Assembly (NCBI GenBank): GCA_947479455.1
Contig: CANJZE010000001.1
Span: 203,331-267,330, forward strand
Reading direction: 5' to 3'
Source of the DNA: Bacteroidota bacterium
GTDB lineage: Bacteria > Bacteroidota > Bacteroidia > Chitinophagales > LD1
Length of the DNA: 64,000 bases
The position numbers and the translations under genes are program-made. The notes below the pieces were generated by a model. It had not been told where the DNA came from and did no database searches. It saw nothing but the letters and a program-made list of their open reading frames with translations. Positions 41,532 through 51,002 of this stretch are shown one piece after another. Numbering within the stretch: position 1 is the first letter of the stretch; each line of letters begins with the position of its first letter.

Positions 41532-44210
41532 ATGAAAAAATCTTTACTCAGTTCAGCTTTGTTCTTTTTATCGCTTGTTGCGTTTGCACAAACATCATCT
41601 ACTGCATGGAAAACCAATTTTGAACCGCGTAAAGTTTTTATTGAAAACAAATCGCAGTTTAATAACCACGTAAAAGAAGCCGGATCCGAAATTTTATTCG
41701 GCAGCGAAAGAAATCATTGTGGTATTTATTTTACCAAAACCGGATTGGTTTACCGCTTCGATAAAACAGAACGTAAACACACCGAAGAAGATGGTTACAA
41801 ATCCGAAAAAAACAGAGAGGAAGAAGAACATGAAGTTAAAACCACTACTGATGTAGTTCAACTTACCTGGCAAAATTCTAATCCTGATGTTGATGTCATT
41901 GCACTTGAAAAAACTTCCGATTATTTTAGTTACGAAGTAAACGGCAAAGGCATAAATCATGTAAATGCGTTCAGCAAAATTTTGTACAAAAATATTTACC
42001 CGGGTATTGATGCCGAATATATTTTTCATGCACAGGAAGGAATTAAATATTCATTGATTGTTCATCCGGGTGCCGATGTATCGCAGGTAAAAATGAAATA
42101 CAGCGGTGCTTCGAAAATAAGTGCCGATGAATCGGGCAATATTCACTTCAAAACTTTGTTCGGAGATATTGTTGACCACGCGCCTTTTACTTTTTATGAA
42201 TCTTCTGGCAATCTTGCTATTGAATCTCATTTCATTCAAAGCGGAAAAACAATTTCCTTTTCGTTGGGTTACTACGACAAAACACAAACTATAATTGTTG
42301 ACCCCTGGACAACCGTTCCTACACTTCCAAGTGCAAACAGTGCTTTCTACATTAAAACGGACACAAGCGGAAATGCTTACGTGTATGGTGGTGATTCACC
42401 ATTCCGACTAGTGAAATACAATTCAGCAGGTGCTATACAATGGACTTACAATACTTCCTGGACTGGTGGTGATTGGTTTGGCGCGCTTGCCACCGACCGT
42501 AACGGGAACTGCTTTATCACCAGAGGTAGTGAAGCAGCGCTTACTAAAATCGATTCTTCGGCTGCCTTCAAATGGACGAACAGTCCACCGGGCGCCCCGG
42601 CAAATGCCATTGAATATTGGACGCTCGATTTTAATTGCGACCAAACTGAATTGTATATTGGTGGAACAAAGGATATTCCTTTTTCTTTCACCTTTCGTGG
42701 CACTTTGTTCAAGATGAATATTAATAATGGTGCAGTTATCAGTTCGGTTGATGTGGTGTTCCCAACCTTTGGTTTTGGTTCTATTGGGTTCAATGAAATA
42801 CGAAGTATGTGCGCTGCGCCAAACGGCAATATGTACTACCTTACCCTCGACACTGTTGGTGCAGTTTCACCCGCTATGGCAGTTCAGTTTGGGAAAAGGA
42901 GTGGCTATGCTTTCCCTTATTATTTGCCATACAGCAATGGAGGAACCGGCCAGGGACAAAACAATATTCGGGTTACATCAAACTATATTTATACCACCGA
43001 TGGCACAAACTTACATAAGCGAGATATCAATACCGGAATAATTATTGATTCCGTAGTTATTGCAAACGGCTCGCTAAACAATAATAGTGGTGTGGCTATT
43101 GATAGTTGCGGTAATGTTTACGTAGGTGCTCAGGATAAGGTATTAAAATACGATGCTGATTTGAATTTGATTACTACCGCTGCAACACCAGAAGCCGTTT
43201 ATGATATTTCTATAAGCCGGAACGGTGATGTGTTAGCAAGCGGTCATAATTTTGCGGTGGCATTAAACATGTCGGCTTGCACACAGATAAAACAGCTTTG
43301 CTACATAACTATGCAAGCAAATGCTACTTCCACGAATGCAAATTGCGGTCAGTGTAACGGCACTGCAATTGCGACCCCGGTTAATGGAACTGCTCCTTTT
43401 TCTTATTTGTGGAGCAATGGGCAAACAACTCAAACTGCAAATTCACTTTGTGCAGGTCCATACACAGTTACTATAACTGATGTAAATAGTACAACTGCTT
43501 CTGCGGCTGTTACTATTTCGCAAACAGGAGGTGCGGGTTCGGCAAGTATTTCAACAAGCACTCCTGTTATGTGTGCGGGTGACAGTTCGCAAATTTGTTT
43601 AGGCGCAACTTATACATCGTATTTATGGAACACTGGTGCCACTACCCAATGTATTATTGCACACACCGCAGGCAATTATTATGCAACGGTAACAGATGCT
43701 AATGGATGCACCGCTTCTTCTAATCACCTTGCTATTAATGTATATCCGCTTCCTCCGGTTTCTATCAGTGTGAATGGCGATACACTTACAGCTTTCAATG
43801 CAGTTGCGTATCAATGGTATTTGAACGGTGGTATAATTGCAGGAGCCACTTCAAACGTTTATGTAGCAAATCAAACCGGTAATTACACAGTTGCAGTAAC
43901 CGATACAAATGGCTGTACTGTTTTATCAAACCCTACTTACATGAACGGAACTGGTATTAATGAATTATTGGGCGAAGGAAAGATAAGCGTGTATCCAAAT
44001 CCATTACAAAAAGGCAACTGGCATTTAGAAGTTAGTAAGGAATGGATGAATGCTGTTTGTGAAATTTTTGACGCAGAAGGCAGATTGGTTTACAAAGCTG
44101 AAATCAAGATTTTGAAATCAGAAATTCCACTCAATGTGGCTTCAGGAATTTACATGATGCGATTGCATACCAGCGAAAGAAATACAGCTATTGAATTAGT
44201 GAAATTGTAA
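41532..44210 (+). CDS. Large T9SS-secreted beta-propeller/SprB-repeat surface protein
   Basis: An 892-residue exported protein. A signal peptide ends near AFAQ (residue 20). An N-terminal DUF7948-like domain (FIENKSQF ... IVDPWTT) covers about 30-260, followed by NHL/SBBP-like propeller repeats to about 590, an SprB-type repeat (NANCGQCNGTAIATPVNGTAP) near 600-660, an Ig-like module with CAGDSSQICLG near 680-800, and a C-terminal sorting domain beginning ISVYPNPLQKG near 818. It should be exported by the type IX system and may act as an adhesin. Ligand unknown. Confidence 0.85.
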   Translation: MKKSLLSSALFFLSLVAFAQTSSTAWKTNFEPRKVFIENKSQFNNHVKEAGSEILFGSERNHCGIYFTKTGLVYRFDKTERKHTEEDGYKSEKNREEEEHEVKTTTDVVQLTWQNSNPDVDVIALEKTSDYFSYEVNGKGINHVNAFSKILYKNIYPGIDAEYIFHAQEGIKYSLIVHPGADVSQVKMKYSGASKISADESGNIHFKTLFGDIVDHAPFTFYESSGNLAIESHFIQSGKTISFSLGYYDKTQTIIVDPWTTVPTLPSANSAFYIKTDTSGNAYVYGGDSPFRLVKYNSAGAIQWTYNTSWTGGDWFGALATDRNGNCFITRGSEAALTKIDSSAAFKWTNSPPGAPANAIEYWTLDFNCDQTELYIGGTKDIPFSFTFRGTLFKMNINNGAVISSVDVVFPTFGFGSIGFNEIRSMCAAPNGNMYYLTLDTVGAVSPAMAVQFGKRSGYAFPYYLPYSNGGTGQGQNNIRVTSNYIYTTDGTNLHKRDINTGIIIDSVVIANGSLNNNSGVAIDSCGNVYVGAQDKVLKYDADLNLITTAATPEAVYDISISRNGDVLASGHNFAVALNMSACTQIKQLCYITMQANATSTNANCGQCNGTAIATPVNGTAPFSYLWSNGQTTQTANSLCAGPYTVTITDVNSTTASAAVTISQTGGAGSASISTSTPVMCAGDSSQICLGATYTSYLWNTGATTQCIIAHTAGNYYATVTDANGCTASSNHLAINVYPLPPVSISVNGDTLTAFNAVAYQWYLNGGIIAGATSNVYVANQTGNYTVAVTDTNGCTVLSNPTYMNGTGINELLGEGKISVYPNPLQKGNWHLEVSKEWMNAVCEIFDAEGRLVYKAEIKILKSEIPLNVASGIYMMRLHTSERNTAIELVKL

Positions 44211-44225
44211 AGAAGTAAAGCGATT

Positions 44226-44286
44226 TGTCATCCTGAGCCTGTCGAAGGATTCTTTTACCAAATGCTTCGACAAGCTCAGCGTGACA
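44226..44286. repeat. Inverted repeat of CTTCGACAAGCTCAGG family
   Basis: TGTCATCCTGAGCCTGTCGA (44226-44245) and its inverted partner CTTCGACAAGCTCAGCGTGA (44265-44284) flank an 18-bp spacer in the convergent gap between the surface protein and accD. The right arm reaches almost to the accD stop. It may serve as a bidirectional terminator, but no T run is obvious. Confidence 0.85.
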
Positions 44287-44293
44287 TTGCTTA

Positions 44294-45154
44294 TCAATTC
44301 GCGAGCAATACAAGCAACGATTGTAATTTGTCTTTGAGGTTTTTTCGCTCTACAATAAAATCGAGAAAACCGTTCTCTAATTGAAACTCCGAAGTTTGAA
44401 AACCTTCGGGTAGTTTTTTCTTAACTGTTTCCTCAATCACGCGTGGTCCTGCAAAACCAATCAATGCTCCCGGCTCAGCAATATTCAAATCACCTAACAT
44501 GGCAAACGAAGCGGTAACTCCACCAGTAGTAGGATTTGTAAGCAAACTGATGTAAGGAATTTTTGCATCGGCTAACTGATTCAACTTTGCAGCTGTCTTT
44601 GCCATTTGCATCAATGAGAAAGCACTCTCCTGCATGCGAGCTCCCCCCGATTTTGAAATGATAAGCAAAGGCGTTTTGTGTTGAAGGCAATAATCAATTG
44701 CACGCGCAATTTTTTCTCCCATCACCGACCCCATCGAGCCACCGATAAAACGAAAATCCATTGCGGCTACTACTAATTTTTCTTCTCCACATTTTCCTTC
44801 TACCACACGGATAGCTTCGCGCAATCCTGTGGTTTCCATCGTATCTTCAATACGCTGCTGATAGGGTTTCAAATCAACAAACTGCAAAAAGTCTTTGGGA
44901 ACTAAATCGTCAAAAAGTTCATTGTATTTGCCGCAACCTAAAATGATATTGAGGTAATCTTCGGCATCAATTTTTTCGTGGTAATTGCACTCGGGGCAAA
45001 CGTGCAGATTGTCTTTCAATTTAGTAACAAGCACAGTGGCTTTGCAGTTCGGGCATTTATACCAAACTCCTTCGGGTGTTTCCTTTTTTTCTTCTGTCGA
45101 AGTCTGAACACCTTTTCGAAATCTCTTCCACCAAGGCACCTTTTCATCACTCAT
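44294..45154 (-). CDS. accD: Acetyl-CoA carboxylase carboxyltransferase, beta subunit
   Basis: The 286-residue partner of AccA. An N-terminal zinc ribbon carries Cys34, Cys37, Cys53 and Cys56 (CPNC ... CPEC). The crotonase-like domain has MDFRFIGGSMGSVMGEKIARA near residue 131, SGGARMQESAFSLMQMAKT near 168 and NPTTGGVTASFAMLGD near 205. AccA and AccD genes are 31 kb apart, an arrangement seen in several bacteria. accD lies 20 bp after fbaB on the same strand and is probably in the same transcript. Confidence 0.96.
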   Translation of the reverse strand: MSDEKVPWWKRFRKGVQTSTEEKKETPEGVWYKCPNCKATVLVTKLKDNLHVCPECNYHEKIDAEDYLNIILGCGKYNELFDDLVPKDFLQFVDLKPYQQRIEDTMETTGLREAIRVVEGKCGEEKLVVAAMDFRFIGGSMGSVMGEKIARAIDYCLQHKTPLLIISKSGGARMQESAFSLMQMAKTAAKLNQLADAKIPYISLLTNPTTGGVTASFAMLGDLNIAEPGALIGFAGPRVIEETVKKKLPEGFQTSEFQLENGFLDFIVERKNLKDKLQSLLVLLAN

Positions 45155-45174
45155 ACTTCGTGTTTAAAAAAGAA

Positions 45175-46236
45175 TTACGCAATCGTTACTTCCTTCGAAA
45201 GATATACATCCTGAATTGAATTCAACAACGCAACACCCTCTTTCAATGGACGCTGAAATGCTTTGCGACCACTAATCAATCCCATTCCTCCAGCGCGTTT
45301 ATTGATAATAGCTGTTGCTACTGCTTCCGCTAAATCAGTTGCACCACTCGATGCACCGCCAGAATTTATCAATCCAACCCTGCCCATGTAACAGTTCGCC
45401 ACTTGGTAACGACACAAATCAATAGGATGATCAGTCGTTAATTCTGAATAAACTTTTTTGTGGGTCTTACCAAAATTGATAGCGTTGTATCCTCCATTGT
45501 TCTCAGGTAATTTTTGCTTAATGATATCTGCCTGAATAGTTACTCCGAGATGATTTGCTTGGCCTGTTAAGTCGGCTGAAACATGATAGTCTTTTTCAGG
45601 AGTTTTGAATGCCGCATTGCGCGCATAACACCAAAGAACGGTAGCCATTCCTAACTCGTGTGCATATTCAAATGCTTTAGCTACCTCCACAATTTGACGC
45701 TTCGATTCCTCGCTGCCAAAATAAATTGTAGCACCCACTGCTGCAGCACCCATATTCCATGCATCGCGAATAGTGCCGAACATAATCTGGTCGTAAGAAT
45801 TCGGATAACTCAAAAATTCGTTGTGATTAATTTTTACAATGAACGGAATTTTGTGCGCGTACTTTCTGGCAACATTTCCCAACACACCATAAGTGGTGGC
45901 TACTGCGTTGCAACCTCCTTCAATAGCCAACTTTACAATATTTTCAGGGTCAAACATGGGAACGTTTGGAGCGAAAGATGCACCCGCGCTATGCTCAATG
46001 CCCTGGTCAACCGGAAGAATAGATACATAACCTGTACCGCCCAACCGACCATGCTCTGCAATGAGCGAAAGGTTACGCAACGTTTGAATGTTGCGATTCG
46101 AATCTTTCCAAATGGTATCAATAAACTTTTTATTCGGCAGATGTAGTTGATCTTTCGAAATTGTTTTCGATTGATGATTGAGCAAGTAGTTCGCTTTTTC
46201 TTCCCCTAAAAGTTTTTCTATGTCTTCTCTTTTCAT
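45175..46236 (-). CDS. fbaB: Class I fructose-bisphosphate aldolase
   Basis: A 353-residue DhnA/FbaB-type archaeal-like class I aldolase that splits fructose 1,6-bisphosphate. Features are [13 protein letters not shown] near residue 75, [10 protein letters not shown] near 134, GATIYFGS near 168, [14 protein letters not shown] near 250 and the phosphate loop [11 protein letters not shown] near 282. The Schiff-base lysine is expected near the barrel strand in residues 240-260. The palindrome at 46354-46365 lies 118 bp upstream and may regulate it. accD follows. Confidence 0.93.
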   Translation of the reverse strand: MKREDIEKLLGEEKANYLLNHQSKTISKDQLHLPNKKFIDTIWKDSNRNIQTLRNLSLIAEHGRLGGTGYVSILPVDQGIEHSAGASFAPNVPMFDPENIVKLAIEGGCNAVATTYGVLGNVARKYAHKIPFIVKINHNEFLSYPNSYDQIMFGTIRDAWNMGAAAVGATIYFGSEESKRQIVEVAKAFEYAHELGMATVLWCYARNAAFKTPEKDYHVSADLTGQANHLGVTIQADIIKQKLPENNGGYNAINFGKTHKKVYSELTTDHPIDLCRYQVANCYMGRVGLINSGGASSGATDLAEAVATAIINKRAGGMGLISGRKAFQRPLKEGVALLNSIQDVYLSKEVTIA

Positions 46237-46353
46237 TCGTAATTATTATTTTTTAACGGTCTCATGGAATTCGCAATTGGGTGTCTATGGGAAACAAATG
46301 ACAATTGCTCATTTCATTTTTAAAAATTTGAGAAGCGAATGTAAAAAAAGGAG

Positions 46354-46365
46354 GTAAACGTTTAC
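46354..46365. promoter_or_regulatory. Palindrome GTAAACGTTTAC, candidate LacI-type operator
   Basis: A perfect 12-bp palindrome with the central CG pair and AAACGTTT core typical of LacI/GalR-family operators. It lies in the divergent gap between fbaB and the nucleotidyltransferase gene. A regulator of glycolytic fbaB or of the rightward operon would fit, but no LacI-type gene is in the window. Confidence 0.45.
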
Positions 46366-46429
46366 TTAAAATTTGCCTCATACAATATTCCATTTCCCTA
46401 AAAGTTTTCAATTCATATATTGCATAATA

Positions 46430-47371
46430 ATGATTGGCGCAACAACAATTGAGGTCTCACTTTCTGAAGTTCAGAAATCTGCTCTCAAAACCATCTTTTA
46501 CTTTGACATTTTTGATTATCCTCTCTTAGCTACAGAGTTGTACGAATACAGTTACCATGCAGGATTGACCTACAGCAATTTCCAAAGCCTGCTGAATGAG
46601 TTAGTGAGACAAAATATGCTGACCGTTTCCGAAAATTTCTATCACCAACCTTCCCCAAAAAATTTAGCAGCTATTAGAAAAGATTTAAACGCCCGAGCTG
46701 CTGAGTTTTTGCCGAAGGCAAAAAGGTACACACAACTAATTTCAAAATTTCCTTTCGTTGAAGCTGTTTTCATAACCGGTTCTCTCAGTAAAAATTGTAT
46801 GCCGGCCGATGGCGATGTAGATTATTTTATTGTAACAAAACCAGGCAGGTTATGGATGTGTCGATTGCTTCTAACGGCCTATAAAAAAATATTTCTGCTT
46901 AACTCCCGCAAATATTTTTGTGTGAATTATTATCTCGATTCCAATTCTCTGCGCGTTCCTGATTCAAATATTTTCACTGCTACAGAAATTGTTTTTGCCA
47001 TGCCTGCATATAACCATACACTTTGCAAAGGTTTTTATGACGCGAATGAGTGGACAGATAATTTCTATCCAAACAAACCGCGCGTAAGTGGGTTTGCTGA
47101 AACTAAGCAACACTATTATTTAAAAAATATCACTGAAAAAATGTTCTCCGGTTCAATTGGTGAAAAATTGGACGAACTCAGTTACAGACTTTTTGTTTGG
47201 CGCTGGAAAAGAAAATTTTCCTGGATAACCGGAGAGATGTTTAATGTGAATTTGCGCTCTGCAAAAAACACCTCGAAACATCATCCGCTAGGTTTTCAGT
47301 TCAAAGTTTTGAAAGCCTACGAAGACAAAATCAAATCGTTTGAACAAAAATACGGTGTTGATTTATCATGA
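46430..47371 (+). CDS. Nucleotidyltransferase-fold protein at head of B12/radical SAM operon
   Basis: A 313-residue cytoplasmic protein. Residues about 10-75 resemble a winged helix (FYFDIFDYPLLATELYEY). The nucleotidyltransferase fold follows with GSLS at 117-120 and Asp129-x-Asp131 in DGDVDYF, the usual GS-x10-DxD site. The rest is helical. Substrate unknown. ATG 46430 (MIGATT) is chosen over the TTG at 46373. It ends 4 bp inside the first radical SAM gene, so these are translationally coupled. Confidence 0.8.
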   Translation: MIGATTIEVSLSEVQKSALKTIFYFDIFDYPLLATELYEYSYHAGLTYSNFQSLLNELVRQNMLTVSENFYHQPSPKNLAAIRKDLNARAAEFLPKAKRYTQLISKFPFVEAVFITGSLSKNCMPADGDVDYFIVTKPGRLWMCRLLLTAYKKIFLLNSRKYFCVNYYLDSNSLRVPDSNIFTATEIVFAMPAYNHTLCKGFYDANEWTDNFYPNKPRVSGFAETKQHYYLKNITEKMFSGSIGEKLDELSYRLFVWRWKRKFSWITGEMFNVNLRSAKNTSKHHPLGFQFKVLKAYEDKIKSFEQKYGVDLS

Positions 47372-48825
47372 GCGCGCGCCTTCTTTTCACTCACTCTTAC
47401 TTTATGCGTTTCGACCCAAAGCAATGGGCACTGAAACAACCTTATCCACCTTTAGCCACAATACTTGCTGCCGCGGTAATGCGCCAAAAAGGACATGAGG
47501 TAAAGTTGTTCGATACCATGTTTGTTCAATCGCCTGATGAAATTATTCCACTTCTCGATTCTTTTCAACCCGACTATCTCGTAATTTACGATGATGGTTT
47601 TAATTACCTGACAAAAATGTGCCTCACCAATATGCGCGAAGCCGCATGGAAAATGAGTGAATATGCACAAGCGCGCAATTGCAAAGTGATTGTTACAAGT
47701 TCTGATTCAACCGACCATTTTGAAGATTACCTGAATAACGATGCTGATTTTATTATGCTAGGTGAAGCTGAACAAACACTTTCGGAATTAGTGAATGATC
47801 CTCCAAATTTTGAAAACATAAATGGGCTTGCTTACAAAAAGGAAAACGAAATTGTAAAAACTAATCCAAGAATTTTGTCGAAAGAATTGGATTCATTTCC
47901 GATACCAGCCTGGGATTTGGTGGATGTAGAAGCTTATCGAAAAATTTGGCTGAGCCGATGGAATTATTTTGCGTTGAATGTGGCTACCACTCGCGGCTGT
48001 CCATACAAATGCAACTGGTGTGCAAAGCCAATTTATGGCAATGCCTACAATATGCGCAGCCCGCAACATGTGGTGACTGAATTGAAATTTTTGAAAGAGA
48101 AATTCAACTACGATAACATTTGGTTTTGCGATGATATTTTTGGGTTACGCAGAAATTGGGTGATTGAATTTGCTGAATTAGTCAAAAAAGAAAAGCTGAA
48201 TTTTAGTTACAAAATTCAATCGCGTGCCGATTTGCTGGTGCAGGATAAATATGTAGAAGCGTTGGCAGAATCCGGATGTTATCAGGTGTGGATGGGCGCA
48301 GAAAGTGGCTCTCAAAAAATTCTTGATGCTATGGAAAAAGGAACAACAGTTGAACAAATTCGGGAAGCGAATAAAACGTTGAAGCAATATGGAATTGAAC
48401 CAGCTTTCTTTTTGCAGTTCGGCTATTTGGGAGAAACGATTGACGATGTAAAACAGACCATTGATTTGCTGAACGAATGTTTACCGGAAGATATCGGTGC
48501 CTCTGTTTCTTATCCTTTGCCTGGCACAGGGTTTTATGAAAAAGTAAAAAACGATTTACATCAAAAATCAAACTGGACGGACTCAGATGAATTAACGTTG
48601 ATGTTTAAAAACACCTACACCCCTGAGTTTTATAAGCAACTTCACCGGTACGTGCACAAAAATTATCGTAAGCATCAGGCGTATGAAGCCATTGGAAATA
48701 TTTTTTCTTCTGCTCCCAGTTTCAAAAAGTTGAAACGTGCTGCTTCCGCAGCTTATTACATTCCTACTGCTTTTATAGAAAAGCAAAAGCTGAAAAACAT
48801 TGAATATGCAGCCGCAGCCCTTTGA
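47368..48825 (+). CDS. B12-binding domain radical SAM protein (first copy)
   Basis: A 485-residue enzyme. The first 170 residues form a Rossmann-like cobalamin-binding domain without the DxHxxG histidine, suggesting His-off cobalamin. The radical SAM core carries Cys211, Cys215 and Cys218 in GCPYKCNWC for the 4Fe-4S cluster, then RSPQHVVTEL and MGAESGSQKILDAMEKG. Relatives methylate or rearrange lipids, hopanoids and natural products at unactivated carbons. It overlaps the nucleotidyltransferase by 4 bp and the methyltransferase by 20 bp. Substrate not predictable. Confidence 0.88.
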   Translation: MSARLLFTHSYFMRFDPKQWALKQPYPPLATILAAAVMRQKGHEVKLFDTMFVQSPDEIIPLLDSFQPDYLVIYDDGFNYLTKMCLTNMREAAWKMSEYAQARNCKVIVTSSDSTDHFEDYLNNDADFIMLGEAEQTLSELVNDPPNFENINGLAYKKENEIVKTNPRILSKELDSFPIPAWDLVDVEAYRKIWLSRWNYFALNVATTRGCPYKCNWCAKPIYGNAYNMRSPQHVVTELKFLKEKFNYDNIWFCDDIFGLRRNWVIEFAELVKKEKLNFSYKIQSRADLLVQDKYVEALAESGCYQVWMGAESGSQKILDAMEKGTTVEQIREANKTLKQYGIEPAFFLQFGYLGETIDDVKQTIDLLNECLPEDIGASVSYPLPGTGFYEKVKNDLHQKSNWTDSDELTLMFKNTYTPEFYKQLHRYVHKNYRKHQAYEAIGNIFSSAPSFKKLKRAASAAYYIPTAFIEKQKLKNIEYAAAAL

Positions 48826-49597
48826 TGCCTATGCTAAAAATTATGATGCACATTTTACCCATACAAGTATTGGCAGAATGCAGCGTGGCTTTGTGATAGG
48901 TTGGTTAGCACGCTACTTAACATCACCCAAAAAAATTCTGGAAATAAACTGTGGCACAGGAGAAGACGCTGTGCAGTTGGCACTGCTTGGTCATTCGATT
49001 TTAGCCACCGATGCATCTGAAAAAATGATTAAAGAAGCGCGAAAAAAAAACTTATCCAATCAAAACTCTACGGTAAAATTTGAATGCACCAACTTTAATT
49101 CGCTGAATAAAAACTTCAACTCACAAAAGTTTGATATCATCTTCTCTAACTTTGGCGGATTGAATTGCGCAGATGAAGAAGAGTTAAGTAAGCTGAGTGC
49201 AGATTTTGGAGAACTACTGAATGGAAACGGAAAACTTTTTTTTGTGGTGATGGGTAGAGCGTGCAAATGGGAGCAACTTTATTTTTTGCTAAAAGGAAAT
49301 CTTGAAAAAGCATTTCGAAGAAAAAGCAGTGAAGGAGTGCTTACACAAATTGGCGAAGTAGCATTTAACACCTACTACTATTCACCTTCTGAACTGAGAA
49401 CCATTTTCGGAGAACACTTCGATTTGGAATTTAAGCGACCGATAGGGCTTTTTGTTCCGCCTTCATTTTTACAGCCATTTTTCGAGAACAAACTTTGGCT
49501 TCTTAAAATCTTAGGCTTACTCGATTATAGTTTGACCTATTTTTCTTTTCTGTCAAATTGGGCCGATCATTATGTGATTGTTCTAAGCAAGAAATAG
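48806..49597 (+). CDS. Class I SAM-dependent methyltransferase
   Basis: A 263-residue methyltransferase: DAYAKNYDAHFTHTS at the N-terminus, motif I LEINCGTGEDAVQLA near residue 48, acidic D in ATDASEKM near 70 and IIFSNFGGLNC near 114. The C-terminal third is hydrophobic and aromatic, and could form a lipid or membrane-facing cap. It lies inside the B12/radical SAM operon between the two copies and probably acts on the same product. ATG 48806 replaces an in-frame TTG at 48800. Confidence 0.85.
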   Translation: MQPQPFDAYAKNYDAHFTHTSIGRMQRGFVIGWLARYLTSPKKILEINCGTGEDAVQLALLGHSILATDASEKMIKEARKKNLSNQNSTVKFECTNFNSLNKNFNSQKFDIIFSNFGGLNCADEEELSKLSADFGELLNGNGKLFFVVMGRACKWEQLYFLLKGNLEKAFRRKSSEGVLTQIGEVAFNTYYYSPSELRTIFGEHFDLEFKRPIGLFVPPSFLQPFFENKLWLLKILGLLDYSLTYFSFLSNWADHYVIVLSKK

Positions 49598-49610
49598 TAT
49601 TTTCAAGAAA

Positions 49611-51002
49611 ATGAAAATTTTACTTACACATGCTTACTTTTTAAATGATGACCCGAAGGAGATGGTGATTATGAAACCGTATCCCCCCCTCGGCATTTTG
49701 TACGTATCGGCCTATTTAGAAAAGCATGGTTTTCAGAATGATGTTTTCGATTCTACTTTTTCAAATTTTGAAACACTGCAAAAACAAATTCTTGAAACAG
49801 AGCCCGATGTAATTGGAGTTTATACCAATTTGATGACGAAGCTAAATGTGTTGAAGTTGATTCAGTTTGTACGTGCCCAAAAAAATCTTTCTACAAAAAT
49901 TATTCTTGGCGGACCTGAAGTGCGCCATCACAAAGAAAAATTTTTGGAACATGGTGCCCATGTAATTGTATTTGGTGAAGGTGAAGTAACCATGCTAGAG
50001 TTGATGAAACACTACTCCTCACCTGACTCAAAAACAGAATCACTAAAGCACATTACCGGAATTGCTTTTAAAGACGAAAATGAAATCGTAGTTATAAACG
50101 AAGACCGTGAACTGATCACCGATTTAGATACGCATCCACAACCAAACAGAGTAAAAATTGATTTGCAAAAATATTTCGACACGTGGAAAAAACACCATGG
50201 GCAAAGTGTGGTTTCGCTGAGCACTATGCGCGGTTGCCCTTACGATTGCAAGTGGTGCAGCCGTGCGGTTTACGGCCAATCGTATCGCAGGCGAAGTCCT
50301 GCAAAAGTGGTGGACGAAATGCAATGGCTTAAAGAAAATTATCAGTTCGATATGATTTGGTTCGTTGACGATGTGTTCACGGTAAACTATCCGTGGCTGC
50401 GCGAGTTTGCTGCGGAACTAGATAAACGGAAATTGAAAATTCCTTACGAAATAATTACTCGTGCCGATAGATTGAATGAATCCATTATTCAAACACTGAA
50501 ACAAAGTGGTTGCCACCGTGTTTGGATTGGTGCCGAAAGCGGCTCACAAAAAATTATTGATGCCATGAGCAGAAGGGTGAAGGTAGAGCAGGTGCGTAAC
50601 ATGATTCAGCTTTCACAACAACACGGCATGCAAGCGGGAACATTTATTATGCTTGGATATCCCGGTGAAACGCAAGAAGACATTGCAGAAACAATTCATC
50701 ATTTAAAAGTTTCTGACCCTGATATTTTCACGCTTACCGTAGCGTATCCTATTAAAGGAACTCCTCTTTATACTGAAGTTCAAAATGATTTCATTCAGCC
50801 TTTGCCGTGGGAAAGTTCGAGCGATAGAGATATTGATTTCAAACGCACCTACAATCGAAAGTTTTACGATTATGCCATTCGCTGGGTGAATAATGAAGTG
50901 GCACTGCACAAAGCGCAAAAAGCAAAAGCACTTTCAAAAATTCCGATGTTAAAGTTGAAGTCGGTGGCTGCGCAGGTTGGAATGGCTTACCACAAAAATT
51001 AA
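49611..51002 (+). CDS. B12-binding domain radical SAM protein (second copy)
   Basis: A 463-residue paralogue of the enzyme at 47368-48825, with the same domain order: N-terminal cobalamin-binding-like domain (YFLNDDPKE, PYPPLG), then Cys209, Cys213 and Cys216 in GCPYDCKWC, AVYGQSYRRRSPAKVVDEM, and GAESGSQKIIDAMSRR. Aligned regions suggest an ancient duplication rather than a recent one. It ends with a 4-bp overlap with the convergent SGNH gene. Confidence 0.88.
   Translation: MKILLTHAYFLNDDPKEMVIMKPYPPLGILYVSAYLEKHGFQNDVFDSTFSNFETLQKQILETEPDVIGVYTNLMTKLNVLKLIQFVRAQKNLSTKIILGGPEVRHHKEKFLEHGAHVIVFGEGEVTMLELMKHYSSPDSKTESLKHITGIAFKDENEIVVINEDRELITDLDTHPQPNRVKIDLQKYFDTWKKHHGQSVVSLSTMRGCPYDCKWCSRAVYGQSYRRRSPAKVVDEMQWLKENYQFDMIWFVDDVFTVNYPWLREFAAELDKRKLKIPYEIITRADRLNESIIQTLKQSGCHRVWIGAESGSQKIIDAMSRRVKVEQVRNMIQLSQQHGMQAGTFIMLGYPGETQEDIAETIHHLKVSDPDIFTLTVAYPIKGTPLYTEVQNDFIQPLPWESSSDRDIDFKRTYNRKFYDYAIRWVNNEVALHKAQKAKALSKIPMLKLKSVAAQVGMAYHKN

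Noticed and set aside
45658..46146. A 162-codon open frame antisense to fbaB
   Set aside because: It mirrors the conserved aldolase coding sequence and shows no independent features.
46347..46356. AAAAGGAGGT as a ribosome binding site for an extra small gene
   Set aside because: No ATG, GTG or TTG at proper spacing opens a supported frame; the next plausible start, ATG 46430, is too far.
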